From Pseudomonas yamanorum (GTDB lineage Bacteria > Pseudomonadota > Gammaproteobacteria > Pseudomonadales > Pseudomonadaceae), in assembly GCF_013386765.1 (NCBI RefSeq), contig NZ_JACARE010000013.1, forward strand, positions 1-54,253: a DNA stretch of 54,253 nucleotides, written 5' to 3'. The translations under genes were made by a program, and so were the position numbers. Each line of letters opens with the position of its first letter. Within the stretch, counting starts at the first letter, position 1. The notes beneath the pieces are model-generated. The model worked only from the letters and a program-made list of their open reading frames with translations, searched no databases and was not told where the DNA came from. Of this stretch, positions 31,449 to 39,535 are shown piece by piece.

Positions 31449-32849
31449 TTAGAGGCTGGCGACGGCTGCTGCCAGGGCGCGACCAAAAATCTCGGCCACG
31501 CGGTCGATTTCCACAGCGGTGATCACCAGCGGTGGCAGGAAACGCACGACGCTGCCGTGCCGCCCGCCCAGTTCAAGAATCAGCCCGCGCTTGAGGCATT
31601 CACGCTGCACCAGCGGCGCCAGTTGGCGATGCACCGGCGGATGGCCCTGGGTGTCGGGCGCGCCGGCAGGGTCCACCAACTCCACACCCAGCATCAGCCC
31701 GCGCCCACGAATGTCCCCCAACTGCGGGAAGTCGCGCTGCAGGATCCGCAGGTGTTCCCCAAGACGCTCGCCCATGGCCGCCGCATGAGCGGGAATGTCG
31801 TGGTCCTTGAGATAGCGCATCACCGCCGAGCCGGCAGCCATGGCCATCTGATTGCCCCGGAAGGTCCCGGCATGGGCGCCTGGCAACCAGGTATCGAGCC
31901 AGTCGCGATACACCACCACCGCCAGGGGCAGGCTGCCGCCAATGGCCTTGGACAACACCACCACGTCCGGGACGATGCCGGCATGTTCGAAGGCAAACAT
32001 CTTGCCGGTACGGCCAAAGCCGCTCTGGATTTCGTCGACGATCAACGCCACGCCGGCTTGCTCGGTGATGCGCCGCAGGCCGCGCAGCCAATCGAGATCG
32101 GCCGGAATCACGCCGCCCTCGCCTTGCACCACCTCGACGATCACCGCTGCCGGCAGCAATACACCGGCCTCGGGGTCGTTAAGCAGGTTTTCCAGGTAGT
32201 GCAGGTTGACCTTCACCCCTTCCGCCCCGCCCAGCCCGAACGGGCAGCGATAGTCGTAAGGGAATGGCAGGAATTGCACGCCATTGCCGAGCAGTGCGCC
32301 CAACGGCTTTTTCGGCCCCAGGCTGCCCATCAGGCTCAGGGCGCCCTGGCTCATGCCGTGATAACCGCCCTGGAACGACAGCACCGTGCTGCGCCCGGTG
32401 GCGGTACGCACCAGTTTCAGCGCGGCTTCCACCGCGTCGGTGCCGGTGGGGCCGCAGAACTGGATCTTGGCTTCCCGCGCCAGCGCCGGCGGCAGCAGGC
32501 CGAACAGGTCCTGCACAAACTGGTCCTTGACCGGCGTGGTCAGGTCCAGGGTGTGCAACGGCAATTCATCACTCAGCACCTGGCGAATCGCTTCGATCAC
32601 CACCGGGTGGTTGTGCCCCAGCGCCAGGGTGCCGGCGCCCGCCAGGCAATCGATAAAGCTGCGGCCTTCGACGTCCTCGACGTAAATCCCGCGCGCACGC
32701 TTGAGGGCCAGGGGAATGCGTCGCGGATAACTGCGGGCATTGGACTCCTGCTGGCGCTGGCGGGCCAGCAGCGGGGTTTCGTCGAACTGATAGAGCGTTT
32801 CCGCAGGGACCGCCAGGGTCTCTTGAATACGGCTGGTAGCGACTGACAT
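31449..32849 (-). CDS. pvdH: L-2,4-diaminobutyrate:2-oxoglutarate aminotransferase
   Basis: The 466-residue class III aminotransferase has the opening RRIPLALKRARGIYVEDVEGRSF in its first 75 residues, the cofactor phosphate region CGPTGTDAVEAALKL, DEIQSGFGRTGKMFAFEH and the PLP lysine in VVVLSKAIGGSLPLAVVV. PvdH makes L-2,4-diaminobutyrate from aspartate semialdehyde, a precursor that PvdL builds into the chromophore. The ATG at 32849 is chosen over a start 33 codons upstream. A perfect PvdS box stands 94-117 bp before it. The MbtH-like gene follows. Confidence 0.94.
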   Translation of the reverse strand: MSVATSRIQETLAVPAETLYQFDETPLLARQRQQESNARSYPRRIPLALKRARGIYVEDVEGRSFIDCLAGAGTLALGHNHPVVIEAIRQVLSDELPLHTLDLTTPVKDQFVQDLFGLLPPALAREAKIQFCGPTGTDAVEAALKLVRTATGRSTVLSFQGGYHGMSQGALSLMGSLGPKKPLGALLGNGVQFLPFPYDYRCPFGLGGAEGVKVNLHYLENLLNDPEAGVLLPAAVIVEVVQGEGGVIPADLDWLRGLRRITEQAGVALIVDEIQSGFGRTGKMFAFEHAGIVPDVVVLSKAIGGSLPLAVVVYRDWLDTWLPGAHAGTFRGNQMAMAAGSAVMRYLKDHDIPAHAAAMGERLGEHLRILQRDFPQLGDIRGRGLMLGVELVDPAGAPDTQGHPPVHRQLAPLVQRECLKRGLILELGGRHGSVVRFLPPLVITAVEIDRVAEIFGRALAAAVASL

Positions 32850-32942
32850 CTCTCGATCCCTCAATACGCTGATGATGGTGACCAAACTGCCAACCCGTTG
32901 GCGTCTGGCCCAAGGGCAGCGCACGGATTTCCTGTTCTGGAA

Positions 32943-32966
32943 ACGCATCAGCGCGGGGAGGATTTA
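32943..32966 (-). promoter_or_regulatory. Perfect PvdS iron-starvation box of pvdH
   Basis: On the - strand TAAAT (32966-32962), 16 bp, CGT (32945-32943) matches the PvdS promoter consensus exactly. The start of transcription would be about 80-85 nt before the pvdH ATG. Confidence 0.88.
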
Positions 32967-32999
32967 CACCTGTGGTCGTTAAAAACCGCTTTAGCGGAT

Positions 33000-33773
33000 T
33001 TACCCGACGACCCCGGTGTATTTTTCATTCAACGCATACAGGATGGCGCAGGTCTCCGCGTCCAGCCGCCCACTGTAGTCACAGGGGCGAAAATGCATCT
33101 GGAACGCGCGGACACGCTGCTGAAACCCCAGGCGATTTTTCGCCGGGGCGTACCCGTAGCGCTGGAACGCCCGTTCGACTTCAACCTCGGGCGGCAGGCC
33201 GATGTCGAACCAGCGTTGATAGGCGATCTTGGCGGTGTCCTCAAACCAGGCGCCTACGCCTGCTTCGAACAGGCAACGCCACGGCAAACGAGGCCCGGGG
33301 TCGCTCTTGCGCCAATAGGCAATGTCCGAGTGCCCGAGCATGTCGGTGGGGCCAATCGCCGGGTAGCGTGCCTGGATGTCATGAATCAGGGCAATCAACA
33401 CGTCGACCTGCTCCTGCCCATACGCTGGAAAGCTGAACACACCGGCCTCATCCCGGGCCTGGTTGACGATTTCGATGCCGATGGAACTGCGGTTGAGGTT
33501 ATCGCCCCCGGCCCAATGGCTGGCGCCCGCATGCCACGCGCGGTGGGCTTCATCCACCAGGCGGAAGACCCGCAACTCCTGATAACCCGCTGCGCGGTAA
33601 CTCGGGTCATGGGGATCGGCCAACAGGTAGTGCGAACTGACGCCGCCGCAGGTCAGTGTCTGCAGCGACGAGGCAAAAGGCGCGGCGGTGTAGTGCACAA
33701 TCACCTGGCGCACGGCTTCGCCGTTACGGCCGTTAAAGTCTGTTGCGGGGTACGTGGAATCGATGACCAACAT
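33000..33773 (-). CDS. ampDh3: N-acetylmuramoyl-L-alanine amidase, AmpDh3/AmiD type
   Basis: From the ATG at 33773 (AAGGA upstream) the protein is 257 residues. The amidase_2 zinc ligands are His27 (VIVHYTA), His147 (LGHSDIAYWRKSDPGP) and Asp157, with Glu100 in the GIEIVN strand. A C-terminal peptidoglycan-binding-like part (about 190-257) follows. There is no signal peptide or lipobox, as in AmpDh3. It cleaves the stem peptide from muramic acid in cell-wall fragments. It lies between the kinase gene and pvdH on the same strand, a place unrelated to siderophore production as far as known. Gene symbol is by resemblance. Confidence 0.85.
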   Translation of the reverse strand: MLVIDSTYPATDFNGRNGEAVRQVIVHYTAAPFASSLQTLTCGGVSSHYLLADPHDPSYRAAGYQELRVFRLVDEAHRAWHAGASHWAGGDNLNRSSIGIEIVNQARDEAGVFSFPAYGQEQVDVLIALIHDIQARYPAIGPTDMLGHSDIAYWRKSDPGPRLPWRCLFEAGVGAWFEDTAKIAYQRWFDIGLPPEVEVERAFQRYGYAPAKNRLGFQQRVRAFQMHFRPCDYSGRLDAETCAILYALNEKYTGVVG

Positions 33774-33821
33774 GGAGGCTGTCCTTTTCAACACAGGCCG
33801 AATCATTCAGCCCGTTCAAAC

Positions 33822-33870
33822 ACAAAAAAATTACCGCCATCCTGAAGCGTTGCGCTTGAGGATGGCGGTA
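33822..33870 (-). terminator. Rho-independent terminator of the two-component operon
   Basis: On the - strand an 18-bp stem with one mismatch (arms 33853-33870 and 33832-33849, loop of three) is followed by a run of T (complement of the A-run at 33824-33830). It begins about 27 bases after the sensor kinase stop. Confidence 0.92.
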
Positions 33871-33896
33871 GCTATGTGTGCCGTGAAAAGAAGGTG

Positions 33897-35216
33897 TCAG
33901 CGACGCAGCGGCATGCCGAGGTCGACCCGCAGGCCATCGGCCTGGCTGTCGAATTTCAGCGAACATGAGCAGCGCTGCACAATCGCCTGCACAATCGCCA
34001 ACCCCAGGCCGCAACCGGGGCTGTTGCCATTGCGCCAGAAGCGCTGGGTCAGGTGTTGCAAGTCTTCACTGGAAATCGGCGCGCCGTAGTCACGTACCCG
34101 GAACACCACGTTATCGCCCGCACTGGACACACTCAGCTCCACCCGGGTATCTGCCGGTGTGTGGCGCAGGGCGTTATCCAGCAGGTTGCGCAAGGCGGCA
34201 ACGGCCAGGCCCACCGGCATTTCCACCGGCTGGTCAGAGAGGCTGTCTGCCAGCACCAGGTCAATGCGCTGATTGTCGCCACCGTTGGCATCCTGGATCG
34301 CCAGTTGAGCGACTTGCTCGGCGCTCGATTGCAGGCCGTCATCAAACGACAGGCTGCCTTCGACCCGCGCCAGCAGCAGGAGCTGCTCAAGGGTGCGGTG
34401 CAGGCGGTCGGCGCCTTCCTCGGCGTGGGCCAGGGACTGGTCACGGGCGGCGCCTTCGGTCATGCGCGCCACTTGCAGGTGGGTCTTGATCGCGGTCAGC
34501 GGGCTGCGCAGTTCGTGGGCGGCGTCGCCGGTCAGGCGGCGTTCGCGCTCGATGGTCTTGGCGATGCGTTGCAGCAATTGGTTCTGGGTGTCGAGCAGCG
34601 GCTTGAGCTCGCTGGGCAGCGGACTGATCTGCAACGGCTCCAGGGAGTCGGCACTGCGGCGCATCAAGGCGTCACGCATGCGGTTGAGCGGCAAGAGGCT
34701 TTGGCCGATCCCCAGCCACAGCAGGCACAGGCAGCCCAAGAGTGCCACGCCCACCGGCACCGAAGCCGCCAGCAGGATCGACATATTCAAGGCTTCACGC
34801 TCCACCTGCCGGTCGGCGGTGGTGATAAACAAATCGCCACGGGACAGGGTGAAGCTGCGCCAGCCCACGCCATCAATCATCTGGTCGCGAAAGCCGCTCT
34901 TGCGCGACTCCAGGCCCTGGTCCGGGGTGGTATGGCTGCGGGCAAGCACCACCCCGCGCAAGGAGCTGACCTGGCACGCCATGCCGCCGGGCACATTCAA
35001 TTGTTCAGCGCTGAAATGCGCGCCCTCGCCCGTGCTGGACAGGCCCGGCATCTGCTCCATCAGCCCGGCCACCATGCGCGCCGAAGCCACCAGGCGCTGG
35101 TCCAGGGAAAACATCATCTGGTTGCGCAGGTCGTTGAGCATCCACGCGGCGGCCAGTGCCCAGATCAGCACGAAGGCCGCGCCGAGCTTGAAGGTCAGCC
35201 GCAGGCGCAGGCTCAT
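33897..35216 (-). CDS. Membrane sensor histidine kinase of the dsb-linked two-component system
   Basis: The 439-residue kinase has a first span (about 10-30), a periplasmic sensor part (about 31-145), a second span (about 146-172), a HAMP-like linker, the phosphoacceptor histidine in GDAAHELRSPLTAIK, and ATPase boxes (NLLDNALRHTP, VRDYGAPI, GCGLGLAIV). The start ATG shares its A with the response-regulator stop (TGATG). In P. aeruginosa the matching pair beside dsbD2/dsbG (PA2479-PA2480) is reported as copper-responsive and named DsbRS; I rely on memory for that. Signal here is untested. A strong terminator follows. Confidence 0.9.
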   Translation of the reverse strand: MSLRLRLTFKLGAAFVLIWALAAAWMLNDLRNQMMFSLDQRLVASARMVAGLMEQMPGLSSTGEGAHFSAEQLNVPGGMACQVSSLRGVVLARSHTTPDQGLESRKSGFRDQMIDGVGWRSFTLSRGDLFITTADRQVEREALNMSILLAASVPVGVALLGCLCLLWLGIGQSLLPLNRMRDALMRRSADSLEPLQISPLPSELKPLLDTQNQLLQRIAKTIERERRLTGDAAHELRSPLTAIKTHLQVARMTEGAARDQSLAHAEEGADRLHRTLEQLLLLARVEGSLSFDDGLQSSAEQVAQLAIQDANGGDNQRIDLVLADSLSDQPVEMPVGLAVAALRNLLDNALRHTPADTRVELSVSSAGDNVVFRVRDYGAPISSEDLQHLTQRFWRNGNSPGCGLGLAIVQAIVQRCSCSLKFDSQADGLRVDLGMPLRR

Positions 35217-35896
35217 CACGAAGCGTCCTCTCCACCGTCAGCCGGGCCCAGGCGGTAGCCCAGGCCGCGCACGGTTTCGACGATGCCGTTGCCGAGTTTG
35301 CGTCGCAGGTGGTGGATGTGCACGTTGAGGGCGTTGCTTTCCAGCTCGTCGTTCAAGCCGTAGACGCTGTCTTTGAGCTGCTCGCTGGAGAGCACCCGGC
35401 CGCGGTTTTGCAACAGGGCCTGCAACAGCGCCTGCTCGCGACGGGACAGGTCCACCGACTCACCACCCAGCAGGGTTTCGCGGCTGCTGGGGTTGTAGGT
35501 CAGGCGCCCGTGTTCGATCAGGTTGACGCTGCGCCCGGCGACCCGGCGCAACAGGGTGTGCAGGCGCGCTGCCAGTTCCCGCAGGTCGAAGGGTTTGAGC
35601 AGGTAGTCGTCGGCACCGGCTTGCAGGCCATCGACCCGGTTGGTCACCGAGTCACGCGCCGTGAGGATCAGCACCGGAATCTCCAGGCCCTGGCTGCGCA
35701 ATTGCTGCAACAGCTTCAAGCCGTCTTCATCCGGCAGGCCGAGGTCGAGTACCATCACGTCGAACTCCGCCACCTTGAGCATCGCCCGGGCAGCGGCAGC
35801 CGTGCCGACGCGCTCGACGGTCAGCCCCTGGGCGCTGAGCCCGGCAACAATGCCGCTGGCGATCAGCTCGTCGTCTTCACAGACCAGTACGTGCAT
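35216..35896 (-). CDS. OmpR/PhoB-family response regulator of the dsb-linked two-component system
   Basis: The 226-residue regulator has a receiver domain with acidic pocket E7-D8-D9 and phosphoacceptor Asp51 (VLDLGLPDEDGL), Thr and Lys switch residues (LTARD, LLKPFDL), then a winged-helix C-terminus (SRREQALLQALLQNRGRVLSSEQL... NALNVHIHHLRRKLG). It is divergent from dsbD. A tandem CGGTTAATCA repeat in the gap is a likely binding site. Together with the kinase it probably controls the dsbD-tlpA-dsbG operon and itself. Confidence 0.92.
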   Translation of the reverse strand: MHVLVCEDDELIASGIVAGLSAQGLTVERVGTAAAARAMLKVAEFDVMVLDLGLPDEDGLKLLQQLRSQGLEIPVLILTARDSVTNRVDGLQAGADDYLLKPFDLRELAARLHTLLRRVAGRSVNLIEHGRLTYNPSSRETLLGGESVDLSRREQALLQALLQNRGRVLSSEQLKDSVYGLNDELESNALNVHIHHLRRKLGNGIVETVRGLGYRLGPADGGEDAS

Positions 35897-36005
35897 GGTG
35901 AACCCTTTGCAAAATGTGAGGGTGATTTAAAAGGCGGTGGATTAAGCGCGCATTATGCCGCCAACGCGCGTAAACCCGGATAATCCCTTCTTCTCTAGGA
36001 TAGCC

Positions 36006-36043
36006 CGGTTAATCATCGGTTAATCAACGCCACACATTGTGTG
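36006..36043. promoter_or_regulatory. Tandem OmpR-type operator and adjacent dyad before dsbD
   Basis: Two direct copies of CGGTTAATCA lie 11 bp apart (36006 and 36017), the spacing used by OmpR-family regulators. Four bases later a perfect 13-bp dyad CACACA-T-TGTGTG (36031-36043) lies about 30 bp before dsbD. Both suit control by the neighbouring response regulator or a partner. Confidence 0.6.
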
Positions 36044-36072
36044 TCCCACTTGCTTCGAACTAAGGCTTGATC

Positions 36073-37803
36073 ATGCGGCATCTGTTTATCTTCCTGCTGG
36101 TAGTGTTTGCTGGATTCGCCCAGGCCGCGCCGGGCAACAATCCTTTCGAGACCAAACCCGATTTTCTCCCCGTGGGCAAAGCCTTCACCTTTACCTCCGA
36201 GCGTCTGGCCTCCGGCGAAACCCAGCTGTTCTGGCAGATTGCCGACGGTTATTACCTGTACCAGCAGCGCATGAAGTTCGACGGCCTGGCCGAAAAGCCG
36301 ACGTTGCCCCAGGGCGAAGCCCATAGCGACGAGTTCTTCGGCGAGCAGCAAGTCTATCGCCAGGGCCTGGAAGTGAAGATTCCTGCCGGCGCCACCGGCC
36401 AGGTCAAGGTCGGCTGGCAAGGCTGCGCCGATGCCGGCCTGTGCTACCCGCCGCAATCGATCACCGTGGACCTGGGCGGCAACCCCGCCGTCGCCGCTAC
36501 CGGCCAGGCCCAGGACCAAAGCCTGGCCAGCGGCCTGCAACAGCGCAGCCTGGGCTGGAGCCTGCTGGTGTTCTTCGGCCTGGGCCTGCTGCTGGCCTTT
36601 GCCCCGTGCTCCTTGCCGATGCTGCCGATCCTCGCCGGCCTTGTGGTCGGCAGCGGCGCCAGTCCACGCCGCGGCTTTGCCCTGGCCGCCAGCTACGTGG
36701 TGTGCATGGCGCTGGTGTATGCCGCCCTCGGCGTATTGGCCGCACTGCTCGGCGGCAACCTCGCCGCCCTGCTGCAAACCCCGTGGATCCTCGGCAGTTT
36801 CGCCGCGTTGTTTGTGATCCTGGCCTTGCCGATGTTCGGCTTCTTTGAACTGCAACTGCCGGCCTTCCTGCGGGACCGCCTGGATAACGTCAGCCGCAAC
36901 CAAAGCGGCGGCAGCCTGGTAGGTGCCGGCGTGCTCGGCGCCTTGTCCGGCCTGCTCGTAGGCCCGTGCATGACGGCGCCCCTGGCCGGCGCCCTGCTGT
37001 ATATCGCCCAGAGCGGCAACGCCCTGCATGGCGGCCTGATCCTGTTTGCCATGGGCATCGGCATCGGCGTGCCGCTGTTGCTGCTGGTGACCGTAGGTAA
37101 CCGCTTCCTGCCCAAGCCCGGTACGTGGATGAATATCCTCAAGGGCATCTTCGGCTTCCTGTTCCTCGCCACCGCCGTGTTGATGATTCGCCCGGTAGTC
37201 GGCGAAACCCTGTGGCTTGGCTTGTGGGGTGTGCTGGCGCTGGTCATGGCCTATTGCGGCTGGCGGCTGGCCCGGGATTTCGGGCGCACCGCCATGCTGT
37301 TCGGTGCCGGCTCCCTGGTACTGGGCCTTTGGGGCAGCGTATTGGTGATCGGCGCGGCCGGCGGCAGCGACGACCTGTGGCAACCGTTGAAGGTCTACAG
37401 CGGCTCGCGGGTGGCCGCAGCCCCCACCGCCCACGAAGCCTTCATGACCATCAACGACCCGGCCGTGCTGCAAAGCCAGCTCGACAGCGCCAAGGCCCAG
37501 GGCCAATGGGTGCTGGTGGACTACTACGCCGACTGGTGCGTGTCGTGCAAGATCATGGAAAAACAGGTGTTCGGCAAACCCGAAGTCCTCGACGCCCTCA
37601 AGGATGTGCGCCTGCTGCGCCTCGACGTAACCGCCGACAACGCCGCCAGCCGCGAGCTGCTGGGCCGCTACAAGGTCCCCGGCCCGCCGAGCTTCGTCTG
37701 GATCGGCCCCGACGGTGAAGAGCGCCGCGCCCAGCGCATCACCGGCGAAGTCGACGCCGCCGCCTTCCTGCAACGCTGGACCCAAGCCCGGGAAGCCCTC
37801 TGA
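36073..37803 (+). CDS. dsbD: Thiol:disulfide interchange protein DsbD (second DsbD type)
   Basis: The 576-residue product (ATG 36073, TAAGG upstream) has a signal peptide (cut near residue 19), an N-terminal DsbD-alpha domain with Cys118 and Cys124 (QGCADAGLCYPP), eight membrane spans including the redox pair FAPCSLPML (about 180) and GPCMTAPLA (about 298), and a C-terminal thioredoxin-like domain with DWCVSCK (about 488-493). All three cysteine pairs are intact. DsbD moves electrons from cytoplasmic thioredoxin to periplasmic reducing partners. The two genes after it encode such partners. It corresponds to dsbD2 (PA2478) of P. aeruginosa. Confidence 0.94.
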   Translation: MRHLFIFLLVVFAGFAQAAPGNNPFETKPDFLPVGKAFTFTSERLASGETQLFWQIADGYYLYQQRMKFDGLAEKPTLPQGEAHSDEFFGEQQVYRQGLEVKIPAGATGQVKVGWQGCADAGLCYPPQSITVDLGGNPAVAATGQAQDQSLASGLQQRSLGWSLLVFFGLGLLLAFAPCSLPMLPILAGLVVGSGASPRRGFALAASYVVCMALVYAALGVLAALLGGNLAALLQTPWILGSFAALFVILALPMFGFFELQLPAFLRDRLDNVSRNQSGGSLVGAGVLGALSGLLVGPCMTAPLAGALLYIAQSGNALHGGLILFAMGIGIGVPLLLLVTVGNRFLPKPGTWMNILKGIFGFLFLATAVLMIRPVVGETLWLGLWGVLALVMAYCGWRLARDFGRTAMLFGAGSLVLGLWGSVLVIGAAGGSDDLWQPLKVYSGSRVAAAPTAHEAFMTINDPAVLQSQLDSAKAQGQWVLVDYYADWCVSCKIMEKQVFGKPEVLDALKDVRLLRLDVTADNAASRELLGRYKVPGPPSFVWIGPDGEERRAQRITGEVDAAAFLQRWTQAREAL

Positions 37804-38672
37804 TGCTGACACTGACTATCGGCACGTTCGCTATCGCCCTGAATCACTTGCTGCTGATCACGGCGTTGATCCTCGCCACCCTGGTGGGCTGGCGCGTGGC
37901 CAAGCGTGGCGGCGAGAACCCGGAGTCGGTGCTGTTCACCCTGTTCTTGCTGGGCATGCTCGCCGCCCGCGTCAGCTTTGTGCTGATGTACTGGACGTAC
38001 TACCAGAATGACCCGCTGCAAATCGTCGACCTGCGCGATGGCGGCTTCCTCGCCTGGCCCGGCGTCATCGCGCTGGTCCTCGGCGCCTTGGTCTACGGCT
38101 GGCGCCGCCCGCTGTTGCGCAAGCCACTGAGCGCCGGGGTGATCACCGGCCTGGCGTTCTGGGCCTTGACCAGCCTGTCCCTGACCCTCTACGAAAAAGG
38201 CACCCAACTGCCGGACATTGCCCTGCGCAACGCCAATGGCGAAACCGTGCAACTGGCCGACTACAAGGGCGGCCCGCTGGTGATCAACCTCTGGGCCACC
38301 TGGTGCCCGCCGTGCCGGCGTGAAATGCCAGTACTGGAAAGCGCCCAGCGCCAGCGCCCGGACGTGACCTTCCTGTTCGTCAACCAGGCCGAAAGCATGC
38401 AAAGCGTCGCCACCTACCTGGCGACCCAGGGCCTGAACCTGGACAACGTGCTGTTCGACGCCAGCGGCCGCCTCGGCCAGGCCGTGGGCTCCATGGCCTT
38501 GCCCACCACCCTCTTCTATCAACCGGACGGTCGCCTGATCAACAGCCACCTGGGCGAGTTGTCCCAAGCCAGCCTGGCCCGCGCCATGGAGCGCTTCGAA
38601 CCGATCAACGCCAAGCCGGCCCTGCCGGCCACCACAAGGAATTCGCCATGCTCCGCCTCCGCCACCTGCTGA
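37803..38672 (+). CDS. Membrane-anchored TlpA-like thioredoxin
   Basis: The start overlaps the dsbD stop (TGATG). The 289-residue protein has an N-terminal membrane region with about four spans (12-128) and a C-terminal TlpA-like domain (about 135-275) with W-C168-P-P-C171. The membrane region is unusually large for a TlpA protein, suggesting a fused membrane electron carrier. The last 25 bp overlap dsbG in another frame, so the final 8 residues are encoded inside dsbG. It likely receives electrons from DsbD and reduces a periplasmic target. Confidence 0.9.
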   Translation: MLTLTIGTFAIALNHLLLITALILATLVGWRVAKRGGENPESVLFTLFLLGMLAARVSFVLMYWTYYQNDPLQIVDLRDGGFLAWPGVIALVLGALVYGWRRPLLRKPLSAGVITGLAFWALTSLSLTLYEKGTQLPDIALRNANGETVQLADYKGGPLVINLWATWCPPCRREMPVLESAQRQRPDVTFLFVNQAESMQSVATYLATQGLNLDNVLFDASGRLGQAVGSMALPTTLFYQPDGRLINSHLGELSQASLARAMERFEPINAKPALPATTRNSPCSASATC

Positions 38673-39409
38673 CCCTGTTGCCCCTGACCCTCGCTGCCAC
38701 TTTGGTCCACGCCGAAGACTGGCCGGCGCCGATCAAGAACATCGAGGCCAAGGGTGCCAAGATCATCGGCAAGTTCGACGCGCCCAGCGGCCTCACCGGC
38801 TACGCCGCGCAGTACCAGAACCGTGGCATGGCGCTGTACCTGACCGCAGACGGCAAAAGCGTGATCGCCGGCAACCTGTACGACGCCGCCGGCAATGACC
38901 TGAGCACTGCGCCCCTGGAAAAACTGGTGTACGCGCCCATGGCCAAGGAGGTCTGGGCGAAGATGGAACACAGCAACTGGATCCAGGACGGCAACAAGGA
39001 CGCGCCACGCATTGTTTATCTGTTCAGCGATCCGAACTGCCCGTACTGCAACATGTTCTGGGAACAGGCGCGGCCGTGGGTGAAGGCAGGCAAGGTGCAG
39101 TTGCGGCACATCATGGTGGGGATTATTCGTGAGGACAGCCCTGGCAAATCCGCCGCGCTGTTTGCCGCCAAGGATCCGCAGCAGGCCCTGGAAGCCCATG
39201 AGTCGGCCGGTAAAGGCAGCAAGTTGCAGGCGCTGGAAAAGATCCCGGCGGATATCCAGGCCAAGCTCGATTCGAACATGAAGCTAATGGATGAGCTGGA
39301 ATTGTCGGCGACGCCGGCGATTTTCTATCTGGATGACAAGGGCGGTTTGCAGCAACAGCAAGGGGCGCCGTCGCCGGATAAGTTGGTGAAGATTCTGGGG
39401 CCGAAATAA
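38648..39409 (+). CDS. dsbG: Periplasmic thiol:disulfide isomerase DsbG
   Basis: The 253-residue protein has a signal peptide (cut after Ala22), an N-terminal dimerisation domain (about 23-100) and a thioredoxin domain with C131-P-Y-C134 (LFSDPNCPYCNMFWEQ) and the cis-proline loop SATPAIFYLDDKG. The layout matches DsbG/DsbC; CPYC is the DsbG form. It guards single cysteines in periplasmic proteins with electrons from DsbD. AAGGAA lies before the ATG within the upstream gene. Confidence 0.93.
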   Translation: MLRLRHLLTLLPLTLAATLVHAEDWPAPIKNIEAKGAKIIGKFDAPSGLTGYAAQYQNRGMALYLTADGKSVIAGNLYDAAGNDLSTAPLEKLVYAPMAKEVWAKMEHSNWIQDGNKDAPRIVYLFSDPNCPYCNMFWEQARPWVKAGKVQLRHIMVGIIREDSPGKSAALFAAKDPQQALEAHESAGKGSKLQALEKIPADIQAKLDSNMKLMDELELSATPAIFYLDDKGGLQQQQGAPSPDKLVKILGPK

Positions 39410-39428
39410 GCGGCGACCGGTCTGACGC

Positions 39429-39504
39429 CATCGCAGGCAAGCCAGCTCCCACATTTTTGAATGTGTTCACAATCCAAAATGTGGGAGCTGGCTTGCCTGC
39501 GATG
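39429..39504. repeat. REPIN between convergent dsbG and pvdL, opposite orientation
   Basis: Arms of 29 bp (39429-39457 and 39476-39504) pair perfectly or nearly so. Here the GTGGGAGCTGG ends face the centre with an 18-bp loop, whereas the other doublets of this subtype in the window have them outside. It may act as a two-way terminator. Confidence 0.9.
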
Positions 39505-39535
39505 AGGCCGTCACAAACAGCGAAGATTCAGCGCC

